Shown here piece by piece: positions 1 through 6,959 of a stretch of DNA of 24,143 bases (position 1 is the first letter of the stretch; every line of letters begins with the position of its first letter). The stretch comes from JBDTOX01 sp039933015 (GTDB lineage Bacteria; Pseudomonadota; Gammaproteobacteria; Burkholderiales; Methylophilaceae): NCBI GenBank assembly GCA_039933015.1, contig JBDTOX010000172.1, positions 1 to 24,143 of the forward strand. Reading direction: 5' to 3'. A program made the position numbers and the translations under genes. The notes beneath the pieces are model-generated. The model was not told where the DNA came from. It ran no database searches and saw only the letters and a list, made by a program, of their open reading frames with translations.

Positions 1-2579
1 CCCAGTGCCAGCAGTTTCGCTTTGTGGCGGGGCAGGCGTGGCTGGGCGAAATCGATGCCGCTGGCCAGGTATTGCAGGACCAGGGCCACTCCGGTGACTA
101 GGCCGGCGACGAAGCCGCCCCCCGGCAGATTGTGGCCGCGCAGTAAAATGAAGATCGATACCGCCAGTGCCAGGGGCAGCAGCGGGCGCATCAGCATGGA
201 CAGGAATAGCGGGTGACGCTCCTTTGCCCAAGGCCGGCCATCAGCATCGCGCTCGGGCGCGGTGAGTACCAGCCGGTTCAGCAGGGCATGGGCGGCCAAG
301 CCCACCATGGCTAGCACGGTAATTTCGCCCAAGGTGTCGAAGCCGCGGAAATCCACCAGGATCACGTTTACCACGTTGCTGCCACCTCCCCCCGGCACCG
401 ACTGGGCGAGGTAGAAGCCGGAAATCGTCTCAAATGGCGAGGTCATCATGGAGTAGGATGCTGCCCCCAGGCCCGCGCCGGCGCCAACGGCCAGCGCCGC
501 ATCGCGCGTCAGCCGCAGGCCGGAATCCTGGTCAGTGGAGGCTGGAGGCAGGTAATGGAGAACCAGCAACAGGAGCACGATGGTGACTACTTCCACCGCC
601 AGCTGGGTCAGTGCCAGATCCGGTGCCGAGAAGCGCACGAAGGTGAGCGCCACGGCCAAGCCAACAACGCTGGCGAACACGATGGCAGTGGGACGGCGCC
701 GGTGCAGCAGTGTTGCACCCAGTGCGCCCACGACAAGGGTCGCCAGGGCCGCGAAAGCAGCGCTATCGGCAGGCTGCTGGTATGCCGCGGCGGCAAGTGC
801 CGGTGGCCCCGAGAGCCAGGCCCAGCCGCCAAGGCTAAGCACGAAGGCGATGAAGAGCGCCAGGTAACGTTGCAGGGAGCCATTGTCCAGCCAGTGCACA
901 ATGCTGCGTGCAAGGGCTGTCAGACCTTCGTAAAAGCGCTCGAAGACGATGTGGGCATGGATGGAAGGCAGGCGGGCGTGGAGGGCGAAAAGCGGCTTGC
1001 GCAGGGCGTAGAGGGTGATGCCGCCTGCCAGCGCCACCGTACTCATGACGAAGGGCAGGTTGATGCCGTGCCACACAGCCAGCTTGAAGCCTGGCAGGGG
1101 GGGGTGCAGTGCTGCGCCGGCCGCAGCTCCGAGCAGGGGCGCGACGCTCCATTGTGGAAATATGCCGACCAGCAGGCATAGCACTACCAGCACCTCTACG
1201 GGCGCGCGCATCCAGTGTGGCGGCTCGTGGGGCTGGCGCGGCAGGTCAATGGGATCGCCGTGGAAGAATACGTTGTGAATGAAGCGCGACGAATAGGCCA
1301 CTGCGAGAATGCCCGCCACCGTGGCGAACAGCGGCAGCAGCCAGCTTATCTCCTTGAACACTGGGTGGTCGACCGTCTCGGTAAAGAACATCTCCTTGCT
1401 GAGGAAGCCGTTCAGTAGCGGCACGCCAGCCATGGAGCCAGCGGCGACAATGGCCAGCGTCGCGGTGATCGGCATGTACTTGAACAGCCCGTGCACGCGC
1501 CGCATGTCGCGCGTACCGCACTCGTGATCGACAATGCCGGCAGCCATGAACAGGGATGCCTTGAAAATGGCATGGTTGATGATGTGGAACACGCCGGCCA
1601 CCACCGATAGCGGTGTGTCGAGTCCGAACAGCAGCGTGATGAGGCCCAGGTGGCTGATGGTGGAATAGGCCAGCAGCCCCTTGAAGTCGTAGTGGTGAAA
1701 GGCCATGTAGGCTGCATACACCAGGGTGATTGCGCCGACTCCGCTGACCAGCCAGAACCACAGGCTGCTGTCTGCCAGTGCCGGGTGCAGCCGCGCCAGC
1801 AGAAAGACGCCGGCTTTCACCATGGTGGCCGAATGCAGGTAGGCCGACACCGGTGTGGGCGCGGCCATGGCTTTGGGGAGCCAGAAATGGAAGGGAAACT
1901 GGGCCGATTTGGTGAAAGCGCCGAGCAGGACCAGAATCAGCATGGGCGCATAGAGGCTGTGGCCACGGATACGCTCTCCCTCGGTCAGTACGGTGGTAAG
2001 TTCGAAGCTGTTGGTGATGTACCCGAGCAGCAACACACCGGCGAGCAGCGCCAACCCGCCGCCACCGGTGACCGCCAGCGCCATGTGGGCGGCGCTGCGC
2101 GGCCCGCGCAGGTCATGTTTGTAGGCGATGAGCAGGAAGGATGAAATGCTGGTGAGCTCCCAGAACACCACTAGCAACAGCAGGTTTTCGGACAGCACGA
2201 TGCCGAGCATGGCCGCCATGAACAGCAGCAGCAAGCTATAGAAACGTCCGAGGCGGTCGCTTTGCGGCAGGTAGTAATAAGCGTAGAGCACCACTAGAAG
2301 ACCGATGCCGAGAATCAGCAGGCAAAAAAGGAGCCCCAGCCCGTCGAGCCGGAAAGCGAGATTGAGTCCATACCCTGGCAGCCATGGGTAAGTCGTCACC
2401 AGCGTTTCACCCGCCAGCACGGCAGGCACCATGGGCATCAGAAGCGCCAGGCAGGCAGCCATGACTGCAGCCGCTCCAACCGTGGTCATTCCCCGACCAA
2501 AGCGGGCCAGCAGCACGGGAATGAAGCAGCCGATGAAGGCTGCTGCAATGATCAGCGGGTGTAATGGCGTTTCTGGCAT
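1..2579 (-). CDS. mrpA: Mrp-type Na+/H+ antiporter subunit A, fused to MrpB domain (partial, C-terminus beyond left edge)
   Basis: Large inner-membrane subunit of the multisubunit Mrp (Mnh/Pha) cation/proton antiporter, related to NuoL of complex I. 859 residues are visible from ATG 2579; an in-frame TAA lies 33 bases upstream, and no other start codon lies between. The proton-channel core is clear: FWELTS (E141), GAFTKSAQFPFHFWLPKAMA (K224), and DFKGLLAYSTISHLGL (K300). These fall within one residue of the essential E140, K223 and K299 that I recall from Bacillus MrpA. A later NVVNVILVDFRGFDTLGE stretch (E752) marks the MrpA C-terminal part, and RGHNLPGGGFVAGL near residues 825-840 is the start of an MrpB domain, so this is the fused A+B form common in Proteobacteria. 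It is probably the first gene of an mrp operon running off the left edge. The region looks more GC-rich than the cbb block (not computed genome-wide). Confidence 0.93.
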   Translation of the reverse strand, partial: MPETPLHPLIIAAAFIGCFIPVLLARFGRGMTTVGAAAVMAACLALLMPMVPAVLAGETLVTTYPWLPGYGLNLAFRLDGLGLLFCLLILGIGLLVVLYAYYYLPQSDRLGRFYSLLLLFMAAMLGIVLSENLLLLVVFWELTSISSFLLIAYKHDLRGPRSAAHMALAVTGGGGLALLAGVLLLGYITNSFELTTVLTEGERIRGHSLYAPMLILVLLGAFTKSAQFPFHFWLPKAMAAPTPVSAYLHSATMVKAGVFLLARLHPALADSSLWFWLVSGVGAITLVYAAYMAFHHYDFKGLLAYSTISHLGLITLLFGLDTPLSVVAGVFHIINHAIFKASLFMAAGIVDHECGTRDMRRVHGLFKYMPITATLAIVAAGSMAGVPLLNGFLSKEMFFTETVDHPVFKEISWLLPLFATVAGILAVAYSSRFIHNVFFHGDPIDLPRQPHEPPHWMRAPVEVLVVLCLLVGIFPQWSVAPLLGAAAGAALHPPLPGFKLAVWHGINLPFVMSTVALAGGITLYALRKPLFALHARLPSIHAHIVFERFYEGLTALARSIVHWLDNGSLQRYLALFIAFVLSLGGWAWLSGPPALAAAAYQQPADSAAFAALATLVVGALGATLLHRRRPTAIVFASVVGLAVALTFVRFSAPDLALTQLAVEVVTIVLLLLVLHYLPPASTDQDSGLRLTRDAALAVGAGAGLGAASYSMMTSPFETISGFYLAQSVPGGGGSNVVNVILVDFRGFDTLGEITVLAMVGLAAHALLNRLVLTAPERDADGRPWAKERHPLFLSMLMRPLLPLALAVSIFILLRGHNLPGGGFVAGLVTGVALVLQYLASGIDFAQPRLPRHKAKLLAL

Positions 2580-2690
2580 CGCGGGTGGAGAGAGACCATC
2601 AACAAATGATTATGGTAGCATTGAACATCAGGGTAGCAGACAGTAAGTGCGCAAGCCCGTTATTGACCAGGGTCTGGCATGATGGCCTAG

Positions 2691-3126
2691 GTGTTTTTTG
2701 AATTTGCAGGACGGCTGCTGATCTCCACGCTTGCCGGGGCTATCGCAATCCAGCTGCGCCAGCCTCTTATTATTGCATTCATCACGGTGGGCATCCTGTC
2801 CGGCCCCGCAGCGCTGGGTTGGGTTACCGCGCACGACCAGATCGACCTGCTGGCCCAGCTGGGCGTAACATTGCTGCTGTTTGCCGCTGGCCTGCGGCTG
2901 GACCTGCACCTCATCAAGAACCTAGGAGCAGTAGCTCTGTCTACCGGCATCGGCCAGATCCTGTTCACCACCTTGTTCGGCTATCTAATCGAGGCAGCAC
3001 TTGGCATGGCGCCGCTGACCGCGCTGTATGTGGCGATTGCACTGACCTTTTCCAGCACCATCATCATTGTCAAGCTGCTCTCCGACAAGTGCGAGCTCGA
3101 GTCATTGCATGGCCGCATCGCCGTGG
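2691..3126 (+). pseudogene. 5' fragment of a KefB-type (CPA2) cation:proton antiporter gene
   Basis: About 145 residues match the N-terminal half of monovalent cation:proton antiporter-2 membrane proteins: LRQPLIIAFITVGILSGPAA, then LGVTLLLFAAGLRLDL, then ALTFSSTIIIVKLLSDK and SLHGRIAV. Members normally continue with a long transmembrane domain (and often TrkA-N); here similarity stops abruptly at about 3126. The open frame runs on to a stop at 3264-3266, but only through antisense glycogen phosphorylase sequence, so its tail is meaningless. The frame can start only at GTG 2691, because a TAG (2688-2690) sits directly before it; two ATG codons (2679-2684) precede that TAG in frame, suggesting the original start was cut off by a nonsense mutation. 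No plausible function remains. Confidence 0.88.
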
Positions 3127-3262
3127 TAAGGCCGAAGATGAAGATATTGTCGCGCCCCACTTCTTCCATAATCTCAATATTGGCACCATCCAGCGTGTCT
3201 ATGGTGAGGGCGCCATTCAATGCCAGCTTCATGTTGCCGGTGCCGGAGACTTCGGTCCCCGC
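3125..3262 (-). pseudogene. Internal fragment of glycogen phosphorylase containing the PLP-lysine site
   Basis: Read on the minus strand, 46 codons from 3262 to 3125 encode AGTEVSGTGNMKLALNGAL followed by TIDTLDGANIEIMEEVGRD and NIFIFGLT. This is the strongly conserved block of alpha-glucan (glycogen) phosphorylases around the lysine that binds pyridoxal phosphate, here the K of GTGNMK at 3229-3227. A TAA lies two codons upstream of the block in frame, and similarity ends within the kefB junction, so both ends are lost. It shares GGT (3125-3127) with the kefB fragment at the junction. It is a relic, not a gene. I saw no other glgP piece in the window. Confidence 0.9.
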
Positions 3263-3318
3263 TTAAATTGCAACTGATATAAGAATACAAGGGTCTCAGA
3301 TGATGAGAGGATAAAACC

Positions 3319-3735
3319 ATGCGAGTGCAAGAATCCTTCTATCGCGGCAACCCACTAAAATCCGAGGCGCGTACTTTGCCGTGGCAAACCTATAACCTCG
3401 CCTACACGTTACTTAAAAAGAGTGGCGCCAGCCTGTTTGTGCCCATCTGCTGCATGCAGTATCTGGCTGTGCTCGATGCCGAGGAGTTTATTTTTGTGGA
3501 TAGCATCGCAGGGCGCGCGGTCAGCATTGCCTGGCAAAAATTCAGGCCGGGGGGGCGTGCCAGTCTGGCTGACTCAGTGCCATATACCGCTGTGTTTTAT
3601 CAGCCCGATGCCGAGGAAACCATGAAGCGCTTGCAGGCTGAGTTCTTGCAAGCGCTGCAATTGCTCGCGGCGCGGCAAAAGCAGGAAAGTGGCGCGCAGC
3701 TACTATTCTTTCCTGTCAGAAAGCTAACCCATTGA
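3319..3735 (+). CDS. Hypothetical protein, 138 residues
   Basis: I do not recognise this protein. The ATG at 3319 is preceded by GAGAGGA about 6 bases upstream, a good ribosome binding site, which supports a real gene. The sequence has no signal peptide or clear membrane segment; it is mixed, with a Cys-Cys pair in the middle (ICCMQYLAVLDAEEFIFVD), a basic patch before SLADSVPY, and a C-terminal amphipathic helix-like stretch rich in Gln, Leu and Ala (LQAEFLQALQLLAARQKQE). It stands alone between the kefB/glgP scar and a tandem repeat. A cytoplasmic soluble protein is the most that can be said. Confidence 0.6.
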   Translation: MRVQESFYRGNPLKSEARTLPWQTYNLAYTLLKKSGASLFVPICCMQYLAVLDAEEFIFVDSIAGRAVSIAWQKFRPGGRASLADSVPYTAVFYQPDAEETMKRLQAEFLQALQLLAARQKQESGAQLLFFPVRKLTH

Positions 3736-3762
3736 TCGATGAATTCAAGTTAAGTCCCAATT

Positions 3763-3788
3763 CTTTTACGGGGTACTTTTACGGGGTA
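3763..3788 (+). repeat. Tandem duplication of a 13-bp unit
   Basis: CTTTTACGGGGTA occurs twice head to tail (3763-3775 and 3776-3788), 28 bases after the stop of the 138-residue gene and before the DUF21 gene. Exact two-copy repeat; could be replication slippage or a pair of protein-binding sites. Confidence 0.9.
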
Positions 3789-3975
3789 GTAGGTTGCAAA
3801 AGAGATCGTCCAAATGCTGGGCCAACGGGGTAGCGAAGGGCAAAGCTGCTAGGCCGAGAAAAACGCAAGAACAATTACCGGAGGGCATGAGATATGAGAA
3901 GGAAAGTTGGCAGAAAACGTGGTCTGCCGCCTGCTATTACTCGCCCACAATTGCTCGAAGGTGAGCTGCAGCATC

Positions 3976-5004
3976 TTGACCAATGACCTGTTGGCATGGC
4001 TGGGCATCGCACTGTGTCTCAGCCAGTCGGGTATGTTTTCGGGCCTCAACCTGGCCGTCTTCAGCATGAGCCGGCTGGAACTGGAGGTGCAGGCCGCGGG
4101 CGGCAATGCAGCGGCGCAGAAGGTTCTCGCGCTGCGGAAAGACGCCAACACCATCCTTGCCACCATCCTCTGGGGCAACGTCGCGGTCAACGTCCTGCTC
4201 GCCCTGCTGGCAGACTCGGTACTCACTGGCGTGGGCGCATTCCTGTTTTCCACCTTCATCATCACCCTCTGCGGCGAGATCGCGCCACAGGCCTATTTCA
4301 CCCGTCATGCGCTCAAGATGGTCACACTGCTTTCCCCTCTGCTGCGTTTCTACCAGATGCTGCTCTACCCTGTGGCCAAGCCCTCGGCCCTGGTGCTGGA
4401 CGCCTGGCTGGGCAAGGAAGGTATCCGCTATTACCGCGAGGAGGATATCAAGGAGATCATCCGCCGCCACATGATCGCCGATGAAACCGAGATGGACCGC
4501 CTGGAGGCCATCGGCGCTCTCAATTTTCTCACCATCGACGATCTGGCCGTGGGTGCAGAGGGTACACCGCTTGACCCGCAGAGTATCATCCGCCTGCCGA
4601 GCCGGGACGGCGTGCCCTTGTTTCCCGATTTCGAAAAGTCGTCTGAAGATCCCTTCCTGCGCCGGGTCAATGCCTCCGGCAGGCCCTGGGTGGTGATTAC
4701 AGACGCGACCGATGAGCCTCGCCTGATCATGGACGCCGATGGCTTTTTACGCCACGCCCTGCTCAGCGAGGTGGCCACGGATCCACATGCCTTCTGCCAT
4801 CGACCAGTCATCATCCGCAATCCCGAAGCGTCTCTGGGCGAGGCCATCGTCAGGCTGTGCTTCGACACGGCGGTCCCGGATGACCATCTCATCCGCTACG
4901 ACATCATCCTGATCTGGACGCAGCCGCCGCGACTGATCACCGGTCCCGACCTGCTCGGGCGGTTGCTGCGTGGCATCCTCAAATGGGAGCGCGGCGAGTG
5001 CTGA
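3976..5004 (+). CDS. DUF21 (CNNM-type) membrane protein, CorC/HlyC-related
   Basis: Integral membrane protein with an N-terminal DUF21/CNNM transmembrane domain (about residues 1-170 from the start chosen here), the family linked to Mg/Co ion transport or its regulation. Visible hallmarks are LSQSGMFSGLNLAVFSMSRL early on, then LATILWGNVAVNVLLALLAD and FIITLCGEIAPQAYF. The cytoplasmic half has only a weak CBS-like pattern (RPWVVITDATDEPRLIMDA; later PPRLITGPDLLGRLLRGI). The frame is open from TTG 3907, but the first 23 codons look unrelated to the family; TTG 3976 follows AAGGTGAG (3957-3964) at a suitable distance and gives a family-like N-terminus. GTG 3961 is an alternative. Length from TTG 3976 is 342 residues. 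It converges on the next gene. Confidence 0.82.
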   Translation: MTNDLLAWLGIALCLSQSGMFSGLNLAVFSMSRLELEVQAAGGNAAAQKVLALRKDANTILATILWGNVAVNVLLALLADSVLTGVGAFLFSTFIITLCGEIAPQAYFTRHALKMVTLLSPLLRFYQMLLYPVAKPSALVLDAWLGKEGIRYYREEDIKEIIRRHMIADETEMDRLEAIGALNFLTIDDLAVGAEGTPLDPQSIIRLPSRDGVPLFPDFEKSSEDPFLRRVNASGRPWVVITDATDEPRLIMDADGFLRHALLSEVATDPHAFCHRPVIIRNPEASLGEAIVRLCFDTAVPDDHLIRYDIILIWTQPPRLITGPDLLGRLLRGILKWERGEC

Positions 5005-5092
5005 GCCTGCACCATTCGGTCGGACGCAAACAAATCGCCGCCACCGATTTTTCCGCTTGTGTCGGGGTGGACCGTAAGCAACAGCTATCGGT

Positions 5093-5620
5093 TTACTCAA
5101 ACTTGTAAGTCAATTGGTGCTCAATATCCATCCCGCTCCAACCCTCGCCTGCAGCGGTGGGCAGTATGGCGCAACTGAAAGGCTCTTTGCCCGTCATGTT
5201 TTTGTATTTGCCAGAGCCGCCGGTGATGGTATGGGTGCCACAGCCAAATCTTGGTAGCGCACCTGCAATCTCGCGGGTATCAAAGACGGAGAAAATCTTG
5301 TCGCCATCTTTGTCAGTGAGCACGCAACCGCCGTCTATATAATTTTTTGACCCCGAGGCGATTTGTACCGCAACACAGTGGGCGGTCATCTTGTCCATAA
5401 GCTTATCGCCATTGGTGTTGGCAGTCGTCCCAACCATCTCCAACGCAACAGCTTTGCCCGGACTTCCCACATCAATAGTCGTGATAGGGCGTATTACAAA
5501 ATGAGTCACATAGCTTGTGGTACCTTGCTTCGGCCAATCAGCACTCATTGCCACCCCTGAGCAGAGCATCATGATTGCGGCAGCATACAAGAAGGGTCTA
5601 ACCAATTGAGTTTGTTTCAT
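5093..5620 (-). CDS. Secreted protein, probable allene-oxide-cyclase-like beta-barrel
   Basis: 175 residues starting with a typical Sec signal peptide: basic MKQTQLVRPF, a hydrophobic core, and a likely cleavage after AMSA just before DWPKQG. The mature part is polar with four cysteines (THCVAV, GGCVLT, FGCGTH, FSCAIL), probably two disulfides. The segment HTITGGSGKYKNMTGKEPF resembles the GGTGKY/F...G turn found in allene oxide cyclase-like and dirigent-type barrels, so that fold is a reasonable guess. No catalytic residues can be assigned. A strong ribosome site (AAGGAG, 9 bases before ATG on the minus strand) supports the start. It stands alone; function unknown. Confidence 0.72.
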   Translation of the reverse strand: MKQTQLVRPFLYAAAIMMLCSGVAMSADWPKQGTTSYVTHFVIRPITTIDVGSPGKAVALEMVGTTANTNGDKLMDKMTAHCVAVQIASGSKNYIDGGCVLTDKDGDKIFSVFDTREIAGALPRFGCGTHTITGGSGKYKNMTGKEPFSCAILPTAAGEGWSGMDIEHQLTYKFE

Positions 5621-5861
5621 ATCTGCTTTCTCCTTAGAAGGTAGTGCAATTAAATCAAACTGTCATGACCATCTCGCCCCTGGCTAGAAATATTTTTGAC
5701 TTATACCACCATGCTAGTCGCGTCGTCAGCGATATTCAATAGAAATGAGGGGGTAGCAGGAACATCTTGTGTATGAAATATTTATATAAAACAGGACGCT
5801 AAAGAGATCGGTATCAAATATTTGTTGTCATGGAAAACGTAGCCTCTACACCCCGCCAGCC

Positions 5862-6788
5862 TTAAAGCGTCAGGCTAAACCCCTTTTCTTCCGCAAGTTG
5901 CGCGCCTTCCTTCAGTAAAAATTCCTTGAACATCTGCGCCGTGGCCGTAAGCCGCTTGCCCTTGCGTTGCACCACATACCAATCGCGCATGATAGGAAAT
6001 GCCTGCACATCCAGCACTACCAGCCTGTTGGTCTCCAGTTCTAGCGATACTGTGTGTAGCGATAAAATACCCAGCCCCATGCCTGCCTGAACTGCCTGCT
6101 TGATGGCTTCATTGGTGCCCAGTTCGGTGCCGGTGGTGAGTTTGATGCCCTGCTCGGTAAAAAAACGCTCCATGGCGTTGCGGGTGCCGGAACCTTGTTC
6201 GCGTACCAGAAAAGTCTCCTCTTGCAGGCGGTCTAGCGGGATGTGCGGTGCCTGGGCGAGCGGGTGATCGTTAGGCGCGATAATCACCAGCGGGTTTTCC
6301 ATGAACGACGTGGCCTGCAAATCCAGCTCCTCCGGTGGTTTGCCCATCACCACCATATCCATGTCGTTCTTGGCCAGATGGTTAAGCAGGCCTTCGCGGT
6401 TGGTGACGTTGAGGCTGACTGAAACCATGGGGTAGCGTTTGCAAAATTCCGCCAGAAGTTGAGTGGCGAAATGGCTGGCAGTTTCCGCTATGCTGATCTT
6501 GAGTTTGCCTTGGCCCGCGCCTTTCATTTCGGCCAGCACGTTTTCCGCTTCGGCCAGCTGGTCGAGTATGTTTTTGCTGTAGTGGAGAAACTCTTTGCCT
6601 GCCTCGGTCAGGTAGATTTTTTTACCGAGTTTCTCAAATAACGGCAGGCCGACAGCCACTTCTAACTGTTTGATTTGCATGGACACTGCAGGCTGGGTAA
6701 GATGAAGTGATTCAGCTGCGCGCGAGTAGCTGAGATGGTGTGCGACGGCTTCATAGACACGTAGCTGACGTAGCGTTAAATGCAACAT
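5862..6788 (-). CDS. cbbR: LysR-family regulator CbbR of the RuBisCO operon
   Basis: LysR-type transcription regulator, 308 residues, divergent from cbbL, which is the classic position of CbbR. The N-terminal winged helix-turn-helix is plain (LRQLRVYEAVA, YSRAAESLHLTQPAVSMQIK, GLPLFEKLGKKIYLTEAG); the rest is a periplasmic-binding-protein-like effector domain (residues about 90-300), which in CbbR proteins senses metabolites such as RuBP, PEP or NADPH. The frame is open upstream to GTG 6860, but family members begin M-H-L-T-L-R-Q-L, which matches ATG 6788 (MLHLTLRQL); the extra 24 codons would overlap the probable operators. No strong Shine-Dalgarno is visible before 6788. Function as cbb regulator rests on family resemblance and position. 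Confidence 0.9.
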   Translation of the reverse strand: MLHLTLRQLRVYEAVAHHLSYSRAAESLHLTQPAVSMQIKQLEVAVGLPLFEKLGKKIYLTEAGKEFLHYSKNILDQLAEAENVLAEMKGAGQGKLKISIAETASHFATQLLAEFCKRYPMVSVSLNVTNREGLLNHLAKNDMDMVVMGKPPEELDLQATSFMENPLVIIAPNDHPLAQAPHIPLDRLQEETFLVREQGSGTRNAMERFFTEQGIKLTTGTELGTNEAIKQAVQAGMGLGILSLHTVSLELETNRLVVLDVQAFPIMRDWYVVQRKGKRLTATAQMFKEFLLKEGAQLAEEKGFSLTL

Positions 6789-6953
6789 GGAGATGTCAGG
6801 TTCCACTCGGCTTTTGATAAGGATAATCTTATCATTATCATCATGATTATTGATTTTCACTTATGAACTAATGCGACTATAGTCGAGGAGTATCGTTTAT
6901 ATAAAGCCTGCAAACTTTAGATTTGTAGTCGCATTATTTATTTGTTGGAGGAG
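6789..6953. promoter_or_regulatory. Divergent cbbR-cbbL control region with several dyads, and cbbL ribosome site
   Basis: AT-rich stretch between the two genes. Seen directly: GATAAG-GATAAT-CTTATC (6816-6833); TCA-N7-TGA (6841-6853), which fits both the LysR T-N11-A rule and the TNA-N7-TNA pattern described for CbbR sites; a perfect 12-bp palindrome CGACTATAGTCG (6874-6885); and a perfect 11-bp inverted pair TAATGCGACTA (6869-6879) and TAGTCGCATTA (6926-6936). TATATAAAG at 6898-6906 could be a -10 element without a good -35 box, as in activator-dependent promoters. GGAGGAG (6947-6953) lies 6 bases before the cbbL ATG. Which dyad binds CbbR is not decided by the sequence. Confidence 0.6.
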
Positions 6954-6959
6954 ATGGCT

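Noticed and set aside
555..2144. Plus-strand open frames over mrpA (for example 555-1181 and 1650-2144)
   Set aside because: Shadows of the GC-rich mrpA gene, which shows essential residues and continuous homology on the minus strand.
2691..3266. Single 191-residue protein from the kefB/glgP stretch
   Set aside because: Its last 46 residues are antisense of a glycogen phosphorylase core, so the open frame is accidental.
6789..6860. Extended cbbR start at GTG 6860
   Set aside because: The added 24 residues are unlike the family and would place coding sequence over the likely operators; ATG 6788 gives the family N-terminus.
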